Source of the DNA: Allomuricauda sp. CP2A
GTDB taxonomy: Bacteria; Bacteroidota; Bacteroidia; Flavobacteriales; Flavobacteriaceae
DNA length: 64,000 nt
Direction of reading: 5' to 3'
NCBI RefSeq assembly: GCF_001683915.1
Contig: NZ_LXTT01000088.1
Location: forward strand, 1 to 64,000
Shown here: positions 16,737 through 25,332 of the stretch, piece after piece
Position numbering within the stretch: position 1 is the first letter of the stretch
Layout: every line of letters starts with the position of its first letter
The notes under the pieces: generated by a model
Databases searched by the model: none
Told to the model about the DNA's origin: nothing
The model's input: only the letters and a program-made list of their open reading frames with translations
Program-made: the position numbers and the translations under genes

Positions 16737-17927
16737 CTAGTTTTCCTCTATGCGGTTGTCATCAAAAGCGGACGGAAGCAATTTGGGAATCAGCTTGATG
16801 AAAATGGGCAACAAAAGAGCTCCGCCCGGTAGCATAAAAATGGCCAAGGAGGGAATACTTTTACAAATATCCAACAATTGGTTCTGCACTTTTTTCTTCT
16901 CTTCGGCACTTAGATCCTTGACGGTTGACTTGGATAAAAGCGCCAAAAGTTCCCTACTTTCCAAAAGCTCTTTTTTGAGTCTTTTGCTATTTCTGAGAAT
17001 TAATTTACTCACATTTTTTGACATGCCGTCATAGAATTGGACGGCTAAATTTTTGTCGTTCAAGTAGGCAATTTTGTCCTTGTTGTTTTCAAAAAAATTC
17101 TTCACAAAATTCAGTTCAGATTGCACTTCTTTTTCCGACTTTCCCAAGTCCTTTCCAAGGCCAAAAATGTAGTCGGATTCGGTATAGTCCAAAGACTTGT
17201 CCTCCCAGATGGTCAAGCAGGCCATATCCAGAAAATAATTCTTCTCGATCTGGGTAAAATTCTGACTGAACAGATCACGGTAGGAACCATCAAATTTTGC
17301 CTCATCCAGATTGACATACGTTAGGGAAGAGGCCAACAGTTGTAGTAATTTGGCATCTGTTTCGTGGGTCTCTTTGGAGTTCAGGGCGTGGTATGCAATG
17401 TTAATGGTAACATATTCCAACAATTGGGCGTGCGCCATCATTGGAATCTTGCCATGCAAATAGATTCTAAAAATCAATACATCCACATAGAGAAGGGAAT
17501 TGGTCAAACTATTGCCAAAGGCACGGTTGAACGCATTTCCTCCCAAATAGATTCGGGAATCAATCAACTTTTCCAGCTGTGACTCAGTTTTGGAACCGCT
17601 CAAAATCTTGTTGAGAATAGAAATTTGGCCCACTTCCAAGGCTTTGTAATACTCAAAAATAGTATTGACAAAATCGGTAAAGTCAGCATTTTTCTTTTCA
17701 AATTGAAAGGTAAAATAGAGCGCGGTGAGCAAATTGATCTTTGCAATCTCGTCCTCGCTGAGGGTGTGTTCCACCTCAATAAAAGGGGGGATGTCCAGAT
17801 GCACACCATATACGAACCCATTCCTTTTAAGTTCTTGGTACAAGCTCTCAAAATCAGAAAAAATTTCGGTCTCCTTGTCAACAAGGTGGCCAAACTTACT
17901 AATCCATCCAGAAGCTGAAGGGTTCAT
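16737..17927 (-). CDS. LETM1-related protein
   Basis: From the Met at 17927 (MNPSASGWISKFG) this is a 396-residue protein; a start seven residues upstream at 17948 is also open. The body is helical, and the end (about 355-390) has the LETM1-like signature LAIFMLPGGALLLPIFIKL followed by PKLLPSAF, with one hydrophobic stretch. Flavobacterial proteins of this kind have been annotated as LETM1-related biofilm-associated proteins; in mitochondria LETM1 concerns ion exchange or translation, but no role is proven here. It is a single gene. Confidence 0.75.
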   Translation of the reverse strand: MNPSASGWISKFGHLVDKETEIFSDFESLYQELKRNGFVYGVHLDIPPFIEVEHTLSEDEIAKINLLTALYFTFQFEKKNADFTDFVNTIFEYYKALEVGQISILNKILSGSKTESQLEKLIDSRIYLGGNAFNRAFGNSLTNSLLYVDVLIFRIYLHGKIPMMAHAQLLEYVTINIAYHALNSKETHETDAKLLQLLASSLTYVNLDEAKFDGSYRDLFSQNFTQIEKNYFLDMACLTIWEDKSLDYTESDYIFGLGKDLGKSEKEVQSELNFVKNFFENNKDKIAYLNDKNLAVQFYDGMSKNVSKLILRNSKRLKKELLESRELLALLSKSTVKDLSAEEKKKVQNQLLDICKSIPSLAIFMLPGGALLLPIFIKLIPKLLPSAFDDNRIEEN

Positions 17928-18093
17928 TGTGTCATGTTTGCGGGTCAAAGTAACGCAAATTATAGGACATTTTAAGAGGGGAACCCCTTTCCACCGTTAA
18001 AAACCCGTTAAGAATTTTTTAACAAATAAAAACCAAACCGCCCTTCACAAGGTTCCGTAGGTAGAGGTGTAAGAATCTTAAAAAACAGATGAC

Positions 18094-18786
18094 ATGAAAA
18101 AAACAACAAAAATTGTAATGGGCTTTGGAGCCTTGGCTTTTTTGGCCATTGCATTGGTATCAGCAGATCACATTGACGCACCGTCAGCGGCAGGTTCCAC
18201 AGCGGACATTGCCGACTTTTATGCCTTTGAGCCCAGTGAGGGTTCGGACAATACGGTATTTGTAGTGGATGTACAATCCGATGTCCTTCCCGAATTGGCC
18301 TATGGTACTTTTGATGAAGATGTGCTCACGGAGATCAACATAGATTTGGATGGCGATTTGGTCGAAGATCAGGTCATTCAAGCTATTGCAAGGGATGGCA
18401 GAATGTACTTTTTTGGACCAACTGCTCCTGGTCAAACAGGATTGAACAGTCAGGTACTTACCGATTATCCATTGGGTGATGTGGAGATTTCTGGTACAAC
18501 CCCAACCGTGGAGACCACATCAGATGGTGTTTCGCTGTTCGCAGGTCCCAGACAAGACCCTTTCTTTTTTGATTTCTTCCAATTCAATGCAGTGATTTCT
18601 CCTGAAACAGATTCAGCGCCGGGTGGATTCCTTCCACTGGAAGAGGCAGCGGACACATTTGATGGTGCAAATACCTTGTCCATCATCGTGGAAATCCCCA
18701 ATGATATGTTGGGAGCACCCACGGCCACCAATGCCTTGGGACTCACCGTGTACAAAACTTGGGTGACCACAAATAGAAAACAATAA
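18094..18786 (+). CDS. DUF4331 family secreted protein
   Basis: The 230-residue protein has a signal peptide (about residues 1-24, ALVSADH) and then DHIDAPSAAG, the characteristic start of the DUF4331 family, with ADIADFYAFEP and later FFDFFQFNAV. Family members are often encoded beside sigma factors or electron-transfer proteins, but their role is not established. It is the first of a cluster: a second DUF4331 protein starts 20 bases later and a TPR lipoprotein follows. Confidence 0.85.
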   Translation: MKKTTKIVMGFGALAFLAIALVSADHIDAPSAAGSTADIADFYAFEPSEGSDNTVFVVDVQSDVLPELAYGTFDEDVLTEINIDLDGDLVEDQVIQAIARDGRMYFFGPTAPGQTGLNSQVLTDYPLGDVEISGTTPTVETTSDGVSLFAGPRQDPFFFDFFQFNAVISPETDSAPGGFLPLEEAADTFDGANTLSIIVEIPNDMLGAPTATNALGLTVYKTWVTTNRKQ

Positions 18787-18806
18787 AAACTTCAAAAAGA
18801 AAAAAC

Positions 18807-19550
18807 ATGAGACTAAAACAGATAACATATGTAATGGCCTTGACGCTAAGTTTAGGTTTGGCAACAGGATGTAGTAATGATGACGAATCTCCAGACTTCA
18901 CAGGTATGGATGATGATATGATGATGGATGATGACATGATGATGGATGATGATGACATGATGGGGGTTGATTTCAGCGGAACCTATGCACAAGTAGACCA
19001 CTTGGGAAGACCCGGAATCAATACAACCCTGAGCTTTGACATGGAGGGAGAACCCAGCGTAAAGGATGCGCACAACACTACTATTCCATCAGAGATGGGA
19101 GCTACCTTTCAAGCAGGTTTTCAGGCCAGATTGGAGCAGTATCATGATGTGTATGCCCTAAAACTGGGTCTAGATCCAGCAGATGTAAACTATGAAAACA
19201 ACATTTTAGGGTTGGATGCAGCCACACTCACTACCGTGTTGGCAGCAGATGTCTTGGAAGTGGCCCCGGATTTACCCACTACCTATTTCAATCCGGGAAC
19301 GGATTTTGATAATGACGGCAGAATCTTGGTGCCGGATGGTGATGAGGTAGCCTTGACGGGAAGACATCCCAATGATGACATCATTGACGTTTCCCTGATT
19401 TTGTTCTTCGGTGGAGCTGAAGGAGATCGTTTCAGTGGTCAGGATTTGGATGACGACGGAATGGCAGATTTGCCAAGACTGACATCAGATGGTGTTGGAC
19501 TTACAGCAAACATTTCAACAACTTTCCCTTATTTGGGAGATCCTGAGTAA
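18807..19550 (+). CDS. DUF4331 lipoprotein with a Met/Asp-rich tract
   Basis: The 247-residue lipoprotein has the lipobox ATGC (Cys22). Residues 33-53 are a low-complexity run of Asp and Met with blocks of DDDMMM. The remainder matches the C-terminal half of DUF4331: YAQVDHLGRPGINTTLSFD, LTGRHPNDDIIDVSLILFFGG. It begins 20 bases after another DUF4331 gene, so the pair probably form partners. The Met-rich acidic tract could bind copper or another metal, but that is speculation. Confidence 0.83.
   Translation: MRLKQITYVMALTLSLGLATGCSNDDESPDFTGMDDDMMMDDDMMMDDDDMMGVDFSGTYAQVDHLGRPGINTTLSFDMEGEPSVKDAHNTTIPSEMGATFQAGFQARLEQYHDVYALKLGLDPADVNYENNILGLDAATLTTVLAADVLEVAPDLPTTYFNPGTDFDNDGRILVPDGDEVALTGRHPNDDIIDVSLILFFGGAEGDRFSGQDLDDDGMADLPRLTSDGVGLTANISTTFPYLGDPE
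18903..18965 (+). repeat. Imperfect trinucleotide-like repeat coding Asp/Met
   Basis: The stretch consists almost only of GATGAT and ATGATG-type repeats and encodes the Asp/Met run. Short in-frame repeats of this type can change length without loss of reading frame if slippage is by multiples of three. Confidence 0.6.
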
Positions 19551-19568
19551 TTGCTATGAAAAGGAGCG

Positions 19569-19595
19569 GGGAGAGGCTCGTCCTCTCCCTTTTTT
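19569..19595 (+). terminator. Intrinsic terminator after the DUF4331 pair
   Basis: GGGAGAGG (19569-19576) pairs with CCTCTCCC (19582-19589), followed by a run of six Ts. It starts 18 bases after the DUF4331 stop. The TPR gene starts 21 bases beyond, so read-through may be partial. Confidence 0.8.
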
Positions 19596-19615
19596 AACAA
19601 CAACACAATTCAATT

Positions 19616-20902
19616 ATGGACACTTTTAAATTAAAATACACACTACTTTTTTTGATGACAATGGTTTTATTGTCATGCAAACAAGAAATGGGTTTCAGTA
19701 CCAATCAAGAAGATTATAATCACTATTTGGCAGCGGAACCGGTAAAGACCACTTCAAAGTACTTTAAGCTTTGGGATTCCAAGATAAGACCAGACAGCTT
19801 GCAATTGTTGAGCCTGGGAAATGTGGCAGGGGAGTACAATCGATTTTTCCAGGGAACTGGTGACATCAAATATTTAAAAATGGCAGAGCAATCGCTGCAA
19901 AAGGCAGTTGATATTGCTGCCGTTGGAAAAGCAGGTTACTACAGGGCCTTGGCACGTAATTATATTTCCCAACACCGATTTAGGGAAGCCTTGGAATTGG
20001 CCCAAAAAGCCCAAAAAATGGGAAGTGGCGCTAAAGCTACCCAAGGACTGTTCTTTGATGTTCACATGGAATTGGGCAATTATGACGAAGCCCATGCGTA
20101 TCTGGATAGTATCAGTAACATGTCAGATTTTGGGTATTTGATTCGATTGGCCAAATGGAACGATCATAAAGGTGATTTGGATACCGCTATCCGTTTTATG
20201 GAAAAGGCGGCCCAAAAGGCAGAATCGTCCAAAAATAAAAACATGCTCTTATGGTCCTATACCAACTTGGCTGATTTTTATGGCCATGCCGGACGCATTG
20301 AAGATTCATACCAATTGTACTTAAAGGCATTGCAACTTGACCCACAAAATGCCTATGCCAAAAAAGGAATTGCATGGATTGTGTACTCCCATGAGCGCAA
20401 TGGGGAGGAGGCTTTGCGAATCTTGGATTCCATCCTTGTGAAATACCAGTCCCCCGACTACTATCTGTTGAAGGCGGAAATTGCAGAATTCATAGGTGAC
20501 GAAGTGCTTAAGCTTGAGGCCTTGGACAACTACTATAAAAAAGTGCAACGAACAGATTATGGCGCTATGTACAATGCCCATAATGTGGATTTTTACATTG
20601 ACATGGAAGTTCAGGAAAAGGCAATGAAACTGGCCAAAAAGGAAGTTGAAAACAGGCCTACCCCAGAATCGTATGGACTTTTGGCCTATAGTTACTACAA
20701 AAAAGGAGACAAAGAAAAGGCATTGGAGCTGGTGGAAAAACATATCGCAGGCAAAACCTTTGAGCCCGAAGTGCTTTCCCAAGCTGCAGAAATCTATAAA
20801 GCCAATGGCAACTATAAAAAGGTAAAGGAACTAAAGCAGGAATTGGTAGGTGCCATTTATGAACTGGGGCCCGTAAAAGAATCCCAAATCTTGAGTTTAT
20901 AA
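19616..20902 (+). CDS. TPR-repeat lipoprotein
   Basis: The 428-residue lipoprotein has the lipobox VLLSC (Cys22 or so) and a series of TPR helices: for example AEQSLQKAVDIAAVGKAGYY, RALARNYISQHRFREALELA, and LAYSYYKKGDKEKALELVEK, about eight or nine repeats across residues 75-415. TPR proteins act as scaffolds for protein complexes. It follows the DUF4331 pair and a terminator on the same strand, so it probably belongs to the same function, perhaps as a surface assembly factor; this is inferred from position. Confidence 0.82.
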   Translation: MDTFKLKYTLLFLMTMVLLSCKQEMGFSTNQEDYNHYLAAEPVKTTSKYFKLWDSKIRPDSLQLLSLGNVAGEYNRFFQGTGDIKYLKMAEQSLQKAVDIAAVGKAGYYRALARNYISQHRFREALELAQKAQKMGSGAKATQGLFFDVHMELGNYDEAHAYLDSISNMSDFGYLIRLAKWNDHKGDLDTAIRFMEKAAQKAESSKNKNMLLWSYTNLADFYGHAGRIEDSYQLYLKALQLDPQNAYAKKGIAWIVYSHERNGEEALRILDSILVKYQSPDYYLLKAEIAEFIGDEVLKLEALDNYYKKVQRTDYGAMYNAHNVDFYIDMEVQEKAMKLAKKEVENRPTPESYGLLAYSYYKKGDKEKALELVEKHIAGKTFEPEVLSQAAEIYKANGNYKKVKELKQELVGAIYELGPVKESQILSL

Positions 20903-20968
20903 CTGGCTCTGGGCATTACTAGTTAAAATTTAGCGGTGGTTCATGCTATTGCTTGGTTGTTGTTTTGG

Positions 20969-20995
20969 ATACGCCATGGTTTTTCCGTGGCGTAT
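20969..20995 (+). terminator. Hairpin between convergent genes
   Basis: ATACGCCATGG and CCGTGGCGTAT form an 11-bp stem with one wobble and a 5-base loop of Ts. It lies 66 bases after the TPR gene and 6 bases before the 3' end of the convergent channel gene. No long T run follows, so termination strength is uncertain. Confidence 0.5.
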
Positions 20996-21000
20996 TGCAT

Positions 21001-21540
21001 TTAATCCTTTGCTGTTTGTTCTTGGGCCTCCTCTTCTTCGTTTTTAAGAATCTCAATTCCCTTTTGGATGACCAAATTGGTGGGAATGGTGATCCTTCGT
21101 CCATCATCTGTTCGCATAAAAAGATAAAAGCCACTGATGTCCTCAACCTTGCCCGTCCAATCAAAATCCTTGTCCTGGACCCTGATACGGTCCCCCAATC
21201 GCAATGGATGGCTAAAAAACAAGATGACACTGGCCGTTAAATTGGAAAGAATGGACCATTGGGCCACAAAACCAATGCCCACAATAGCAAGTACGGATGA
21301 GAGAAAAAGGGAAAAATCCTTTAAATTGACACCCCAAATCAAGGAAATCCCCACGAACGCCAAGACATAGAAAAAAAGATTGCTCAGATAAAAAATAATC
21401 TTCCTGCTGTTCATATCAATGGAACTGGTCTTTCCATACCTTCGGATGGCCCGTTTGCTTAACGAATTAACGGCAATGATCACCACCAGTAGAATTACGG
21501 TGAACAGGATCTCGTTTTTAAAGGACATTGGATCTAACAT
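21001..21540 (-). CDS. Small MscS-type mechanosensitive channel
   Basis: The 179-residue protein has three predicted membrane helices (about 8-26, 45-66, 72-95) and an MscS core: VGIGFVAQWSILSNLTASVI at the pore helix, then GDRIRVQDKDFDWTGKVEDI in the beta domain. It is shorter than E. coli MscS (286 residues) because it lacks the C-terminal vestibule. Such channels release solutes on osmotic down-shock. Alternative start at residue 5 (MSFKNE) cannot be excluded. It diverges from corA. Confidence 0.85.
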   Translation of the reverse strand: MLDPMSFKNEILFTVILLVVIIAVNSLSKRAIRRYGKTSSIDMNSRKIIFYLSNLFFYVLAFVGISLIWGVNLKDFSLFLSSVLAIVGIGFVAQWSILSNLTASVILFFSHPLRLGDRIRVQDKDFDWTGKVEDISGFYLFMRTDDGRRITIPTNLVIQKGIEILKNEEEEAQEQTAKD

Positions 21541-21610
21541 GCGCTATACTTAATTAATTTGGGTTAACTTATTACTCTAAACTACAAATAACGTATTTAC
21601 TTTTACTACA

Positions 21611-22591
21611 ATGACAACAGATTTTGAAAATAATACATGGGTCATCAACTACTCCACCGATGAATACTACAACCGTAAGTTTTCCTTGGCGGAGGATATG
21701 CAACTTTCCAAAAAGGACAAGACCATCACATGGATCAATACCTATGGATTAAATTATATGGATGAGTTTAGGATCGTGGTGCTGAACAATGAACTGGATG
21801 ATTTTCTTTTAAGACTATTGGCTAATCAAAATCTGGGGAATAAGGTCATTGAGTTGGAAGAACAGCTTTTCATTGCTGTTCGGATTTTAAAAACAGAAAA
21901 CCAAAATTTGGAATCTGAACAACTATTTTTTGTGGCAGGTAAGGACTTTATTTGGTGCATCCAAGAAAAGCGTGGAGATCATTTTGATTGGATTCGCGCC
22001 CGGATTTTTGACAACAAAGGCATCATCAGGAAGAAGCGGGCAGACTATTTGCTATACTTTATACTGGAGACCATAATTTCCAATTATAGGGAGAAGTACG
22101 AAGAAATCGTGTTAATGGAGAATATGCTGGACCGCGCCACCAATTTGGAACCCACCCCGGAGTTTATGTTTGAAGTGGAACAAAAAAAGGCCATGATCCA
22201 TCAATTTAAAAAGGCATCACATGGACTCCGTGATATTGTGGTACGACTGGAGCGAGTGGAGGTAAAAGGATTTCAGACCAAATATTTCAGTGAACTTCGG
22301 GAGCAAATCAACGGGCTCACCAACGACATTGATTCGGATATCCACGAGTTGGAAAGTCAGATCAACCTCTTTTTCAGTATCCAGGGACACCGATTGAACG
22401 AGGTGATGAAAACGCTCACCATTTTCTCCGTAATTTTTATCCCACTCACTTTCATGGTTGGTATCTATGGAATGAATTTTGAAAATATTCCAGAGTTAAA
22501 ATGGCATTATGGCTATTTTATCCTTTTAGGATTGATGTTGGTCGTTACCTTGATTTCCATTATCATCTTTAAGCGTAAAAAATGGTTTTAG
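21611..22591 (+). CDS. corA: CorA-family magnesium/divalent cation transporter
   Basis: The 326-residue protein has an N-terminal cytoplasmic domain, a long coiled helix region (about 150-265) and two membrane helices at the C-terminus, the first ending in the GMN signature (VGIYGMNFENIPEL). This motif forms the selectivity filter of CorA pentamers, which take up Mg2+ and sometimes Co2+ or Ni2+. The family length is typical. It is divergent from the MscS gene (70-base gap), which probably holds both promoters. Confidence 0.93.
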   Translation: MTTDFENNTWVINYSTDEYYNRKFSLAEDMQLSKKDKTITWINTYGLNYMDEFRIVVLNNELDDFLLRLLANQNLGNKVIELEEQLFIAVRILKTENQNLESEQLFFVAGKDFIWCIQEKRGDHFDWIRARIFDNKGIIRKKRADYLLYFILETIISNYREKYEEIVLMENMLDRATNLEPTPEFMFEVEQKKAMIHQFKKASHGLRDIVVRLERVEVKGFQTKYFSELREQINGLTNDIDSDIHELESQINLFFSIQGHRLNEVMKTLTIFSVIFIPLTFMVGIYGMNFENIPELKWHYGYFILLGLMLVVTLISIIIFKRKKWF

Positions 22592-22694
22592 TTGCCTTTT
22601 TTTTGATTTAAACATCATAATAGATTACTGTGAATATAGTGCCAAAAACTATTTTCCAATGATAAACATCATATTCTTGGAAACCACTGCTAGG

Positions 22695-22702
22695 TAGTTT
22701 TG
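22695..22702 (+). promoter_or_regulatory. Candidate -7 promoter element of the OmpW-like gene
   Basis: TAGTTTTG matches the Bacteroidota -7 consensus TAnnTTTG exactly, 22 bases before the start codon. I see no good -33 element at the usual spacing. Confidence 0.4.
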
Positions 22703-22724
22703 CTCAACCTTAAAATACAAAACA

Positions 22725-23375
22725 ATGAGAAAAACAGCACTTTTAGCAGTGGTAGCGTTAATGGGAATGATGAATGGCATAATGGCCCAAGATTCTTCTT
22801 CGAGCAATGATGGAGGTCCATGGCAGTTCCGCCTGCGGGGCATTGTGGTGACCCCGGATGAAAGCGCGGATATTGAAGCGATTGGGGGAGATGCATCCAT
22901 TTCTACGGCATTTGTGCCTGAATTTGATATCTCATATTTCTTTGATGAAAAATGGTCAATGGAATTGATTTTGGCCACCACAAAACATGATGTTGAAGCC
23001 GTTGGAACCGCAGCAGGTGATATAGATTTGGGCCATGTTTGGTTGCTGCCCCCAACGTTGACAGGTCAATACCATTTTACCGGAGGAGATTTTGTGCCCT
23101 ATTTGGGTGCCGGGCTAAACCTTACCTTGTTCTATGGGGTGGATGAAGGCCCTGTTGCAGATGATGTGGATTATGATACTGCCGTAGGTTATGCCTTGCA
23201 GGGAGGTTTTGACTTCATGCTCAATGATAAATGGTTTCTAAACCTTGATGTCAAAAAATTATTCTTGAATACTGATGTGACGGTAAACGCTACTACGGCA
23301 TTGGGAGCCACAGTGGTTGCAGATGTGGATATCAATCCATGGATTTTTGGATTTGGAGTGGGAGTGAAACTTTAA
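22725..23375 (+). CDS. OmpW-family outer membrane protein
   Basis: The 216-residue protein has a signal peptide ending IMAQ (about residue 22) and an eight-stranded barrel with OmpW signatures: RLRGIVVTPDESA at the start, PEFDISYFFDEKWSMELILA, LPPTLTGQYHF and PYLGAGLNLTLFYG, and a C-terminal GFGVGVKL. OmpW proteins form small hydrophobic channels in the outer membrane. It is a single gene followed by a terminator. Confidence 0.9.
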   Translation: MRKTALLAVVALMGMMNGIMAQDSSSSNDGGPWQFRLRGIVVTPDESADIEAIGGDASISTAFVPEFDISYFFDEKWSMELILATTKHDVEAVGTAAGDIDLGHVWLLPPTLTGQYHFTGGDFVPYLGAGLNLTLFYGVDEGPVADDVDYDTAVGYALQGGFDFMLNDKWFLNLDVKKLFLNTDVTVNATTALGATVVADVDINPWIFGFGVGVKL

Positions 23376-23409
23376 GTTGACGGTTTTTGGTACGTTAATT
23401 GATTCGGGG

Positions 23410-23438
23410 AAAACAGCTTGGCAATACCAAGCTGTTTT
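23410..23438. terminator. Bidirectional terminator between ompW-like and MarR-GNAT genes
   Basis: AAAACAGCTTGG (23410-23421) and CCAAGCTGTTTT (23427-23438) form a perfect 12-bp stem with a 5-base loop. A-rich and T-rich flanks on either side suit termination in both directions of two convergent genes. Confidence 0.75.
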
Positions 23439-23463
23439 CATTTACATCATTGCGAAGACTATA

Positions 23464-24456
23464 TCATTCCAGTTGTAACCGAAACCCATATACTTGGAGG
23501 TCCTCTTGTTTAAAATCCAAATCCTCTGAGCGGACGAATCCCAGTTTTTCATACATTTTCCAAGCAACCTTCATATATGCGGTACTGTGGATAACAACCT
23601 GTGAATGTCCTTTTTTTCTTGCCTTTTCAATACAAGCAACACTTAAGGCCTTTCCTATGCCCAACCCTCGGGTTGAAGGGTCAACAGCCAACAATCGAAA
23701 TCCTGAGGCATTTTTTTCTTGGGTAGCCGTTCCCCCGGCACCATAATGCTGCATATCCCCAAAGTAAAGAACGGCACCAAGGATTTTTGCATCATGAGAT
23801 AGGGCCATCAAAAGTTCCACCTCAGGTTTTTGGGTAAAATCCCCTATGTTGGCCAAGGTTTTATAGTATTGCGGCTGTTCATTCGCTTTGGGGAACCCTT
23901 CCAGGCCAGAGTACACATCTACCATAAGTTTGCCGATAGCCTTAAAATCTTGTGGTCTAGCATTTCGAATGGTGTACGCTTTTGGTCCAAAACGTTTCTG
24001 GTAACGCTCTTTAAAGCTTGCAGTATTAAGATTTTGCTCCAACTGATTCAGGTTTTCAAGAAATACATCACTGACGAACTCTTTTAGTATCTCCCTAATC
24101 CGATCCCATTCTTTCTCAAAAGAAGGCAACGCATCTTCTCCTTTTTTGGAGAGTTGAATAAAAGTCTTCCGGGCATCATTCGGGTCTTTATGGCTTTCAA
24201 GATATCCCTGAGCCTTCATTTTTCGAGTAATTTTGATTATGGCTGGATGTGAAAACCCCAAAGTACTGGCAATTTCTGTCACGGTAAGTTTTTCCCTTTC
24301 CTTCAACAGCAAAAATATGACATGCCAATTGGGCTCAACACCAAAGCCTAAATCCGAATAGTGCTCTAACGTACTTGCGACAAGTTTTTCATTGAGTCTT
24401 TTTATACGTGCGGTAAATCCTAAATGTTGTATTTCCTGTAAAAAATCGGCCTCCAT
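23464..24456 (-). CDS. MarR-family regulator fused to a GNAT acetyltransferase
   Basis: The 330-residue protein has two domains. Residues about 1-150 are a MarR winged helix (VTEIASTLGFSHPAIIKITR as recognition helix region, then GYLESHKDPNDARKTFIQLS in the wing). Residues about 165-330 are a GNAT domain with RGLGIGKALS binding acetyl-CoA and MYEKLGFVRSEDL at the end. Fused MarR-GNAT proteins occur in many bacteria; the acetyltransferase may modify a ligand or a protein under MarR control. Its promoter carries two operator-like palindromes, suggesting autoregulation. Confidence 0.92.
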   Translation of the reverse strand: MEADFLQEIQHLGFTARIKRLNEKLVASTLEHYSDLGFGVEPNWHVIFLLLKEREKLTVTEIASTLGFSHPAIIKITRKMKAQGYLESHKDPNDARKTFIQLSKKGEDALPSFEKEWDRIREILKEFVSDVFLENLNQLEQNLNTASFKERYQKRFGPKAYTIRNARPQDFKAIGKLMVDVYSGLEGFPKANEQPQYYKTLANIGDFTQKPEVELLMALSHDAKILGAVLYFGDMQHYGAGGTATQEKNASGFRLLAVDPSTRGLGIGKALSVACIEKARKKGHSQVVIHSTAYMKVAWKMYEKLGFVRSEDLDFKQEDLQVYGFRLQLE

Positions 24457-24463
24457 ATAAATA

Positions 24464-24477
24464 CGTAACTAGTTACG
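24464..24477. promoter_or_regulatory. Operator-like palindrome 1 of the MarR-GNAT gene
   Basis: CGTAACTAGTTACG is a perfect 14-bp palindrome, directly downstream of the -7 element and 8 bases before the start codon. MarR proteins bind inverted repeats of this size and repress by covering the promoter. Confidence 0.65.
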
Positions 24478-24485
24478 CAAATATA
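24478..24485 (-). promoter_or_regulatory. -7 promoter element of the MarR-GNAT gene
   Basis: On the minus strand this reads TATATTTG, an exact match to the consensus TAnnTTTG, 22 bases before the ATG. It is sandwiched between the two operator-like palindromes. Confidence 0.6.
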
Positions 24486-24495
24486 TTAAAAATAA

Positions 24496-24507
24496 GTAAC
24501 CAGTTAC
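24496..24507. promoter_or_regulatory. Operator-like palindrome 2 of the MarR-GNAT gene
   Basis: GTAACCAGTTAC repeats the half-sites GTAAC and GTTAC of palindrome 1 with a changed centre. The two centres are 31 bases apart, close to three helix turns, so both would face the same side of the DNA. Confidence 0.6.
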
Positions 24508-24534
24508 ATAAAACTATATTTAAAAAAGAATGGA

Positions 24535-25329
24535 TTAGGCTCCAACCGCGCCCAGTGTGTACAATTGCTCCAGAGTAGGAGTCTCGCTTCCGCCTTCTGG
24601 TTCTAAAGTAATACCAAAAGCTTCTGATGCATTTGGGTTTTCAAGGGTGAACAATTTTGTGTCGTCTGATGCCAAATCATCCAACAAACCAAGGCTGGTG
24701 GGGGTCAAGGGATCCAATTTCAAGGACCAGACCTGATAGGTGAATCCTGGCGGTGGATCGGGAAGTCCCTGGGCATCTATAATCACTTTTTGCTCTTCTT
24801 TGTTCCAGTATGCCTTTGCATAGGAGTTTGGGGAAACGGTTTGGCCACCAAGAGCCACAACGGTCACATTTCTATCCCGAAGCTCTTGCAATAAGCTCTC
24901 TTTGTCAGCAACTTCTTCACGGGTGGTTGAAATGATTTCTTCCAGACTCTCTTTTTCTTGATGGGTGACCTCAATTTCCGATTTTAAGTCACTGTTCTGC
25001 ATATACATCCATAACATACCTACTGCAAATAGTATTGATGCAGCCCAACCTAGGTAATTGCTCCACGGTGTCTTCTTTTCGGATGCCGTAGGCATAAATG
25101 GAATCACCTCATCCAATTCGGCCCGTATTTTGGAAAAGGCATCTGCGGGCATTTTTGGGGAGGTTGTGCGTGTAAGCTCTAACATGGCCGCCTCAATGGC
25201 CTCGATTTCCTTCTTTACTTCGGGATATTGTATGGCATAGTGCTGCACCTCCAAGTTTTCCTCGGGCGACAATGCCCCAGCAACGTAGAGTTCCAAAATT
25301 CCGGATGCTATGTACTTTTCAACGTCCAT
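24535..25329 (-). CDS. Anti-sigma factor with C-terminal RskA-type domain
   Basis: The 264-residue protein has an N-terminal cytoplasmic anti-sigma region (about 1-75, ASGILELYVAGALSPEE), one membrane helix (around 92-108, WAASILFAVGMLWMYM), a coiled-coil stretch and a periplasmic RskA-like domain (about 155-260: VVALGGQTVSPNSYAKAYWN, then FTYQVWSLKLDPLTPTSLG). It would hold the sigma factor at 25333 inactive until a periplasmic signal releases it. The ATG starts 3 bases after the sigma stop codon, so the two are cotranscribed. Confidence 0.9.
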   Translation of the reverse strand: MDVEKYIASGILELYVAGALSPEENLEVQHYAIQYPEVKKEIEAIEAAMLELTRTTSPKMPADAFSKIRAELDEVIPFMPTASEKKTPWSNYLGWAASILFAVGMLWMYMQNSDLKSEIEVTHQEKESLEEIISTTREEVADKESLLQELRDRNVTVVALGGQTVSPNSYAKAYWNKEEQKVIIDAQGLPDPPPGFTYQVWSLKLDPLTPTSLGLLDDLASDDTKLFTLENPNASEAFGITLEPEGGSETPTLEQLYTLGAVGA

Positions 25330-25332
25330 GTG

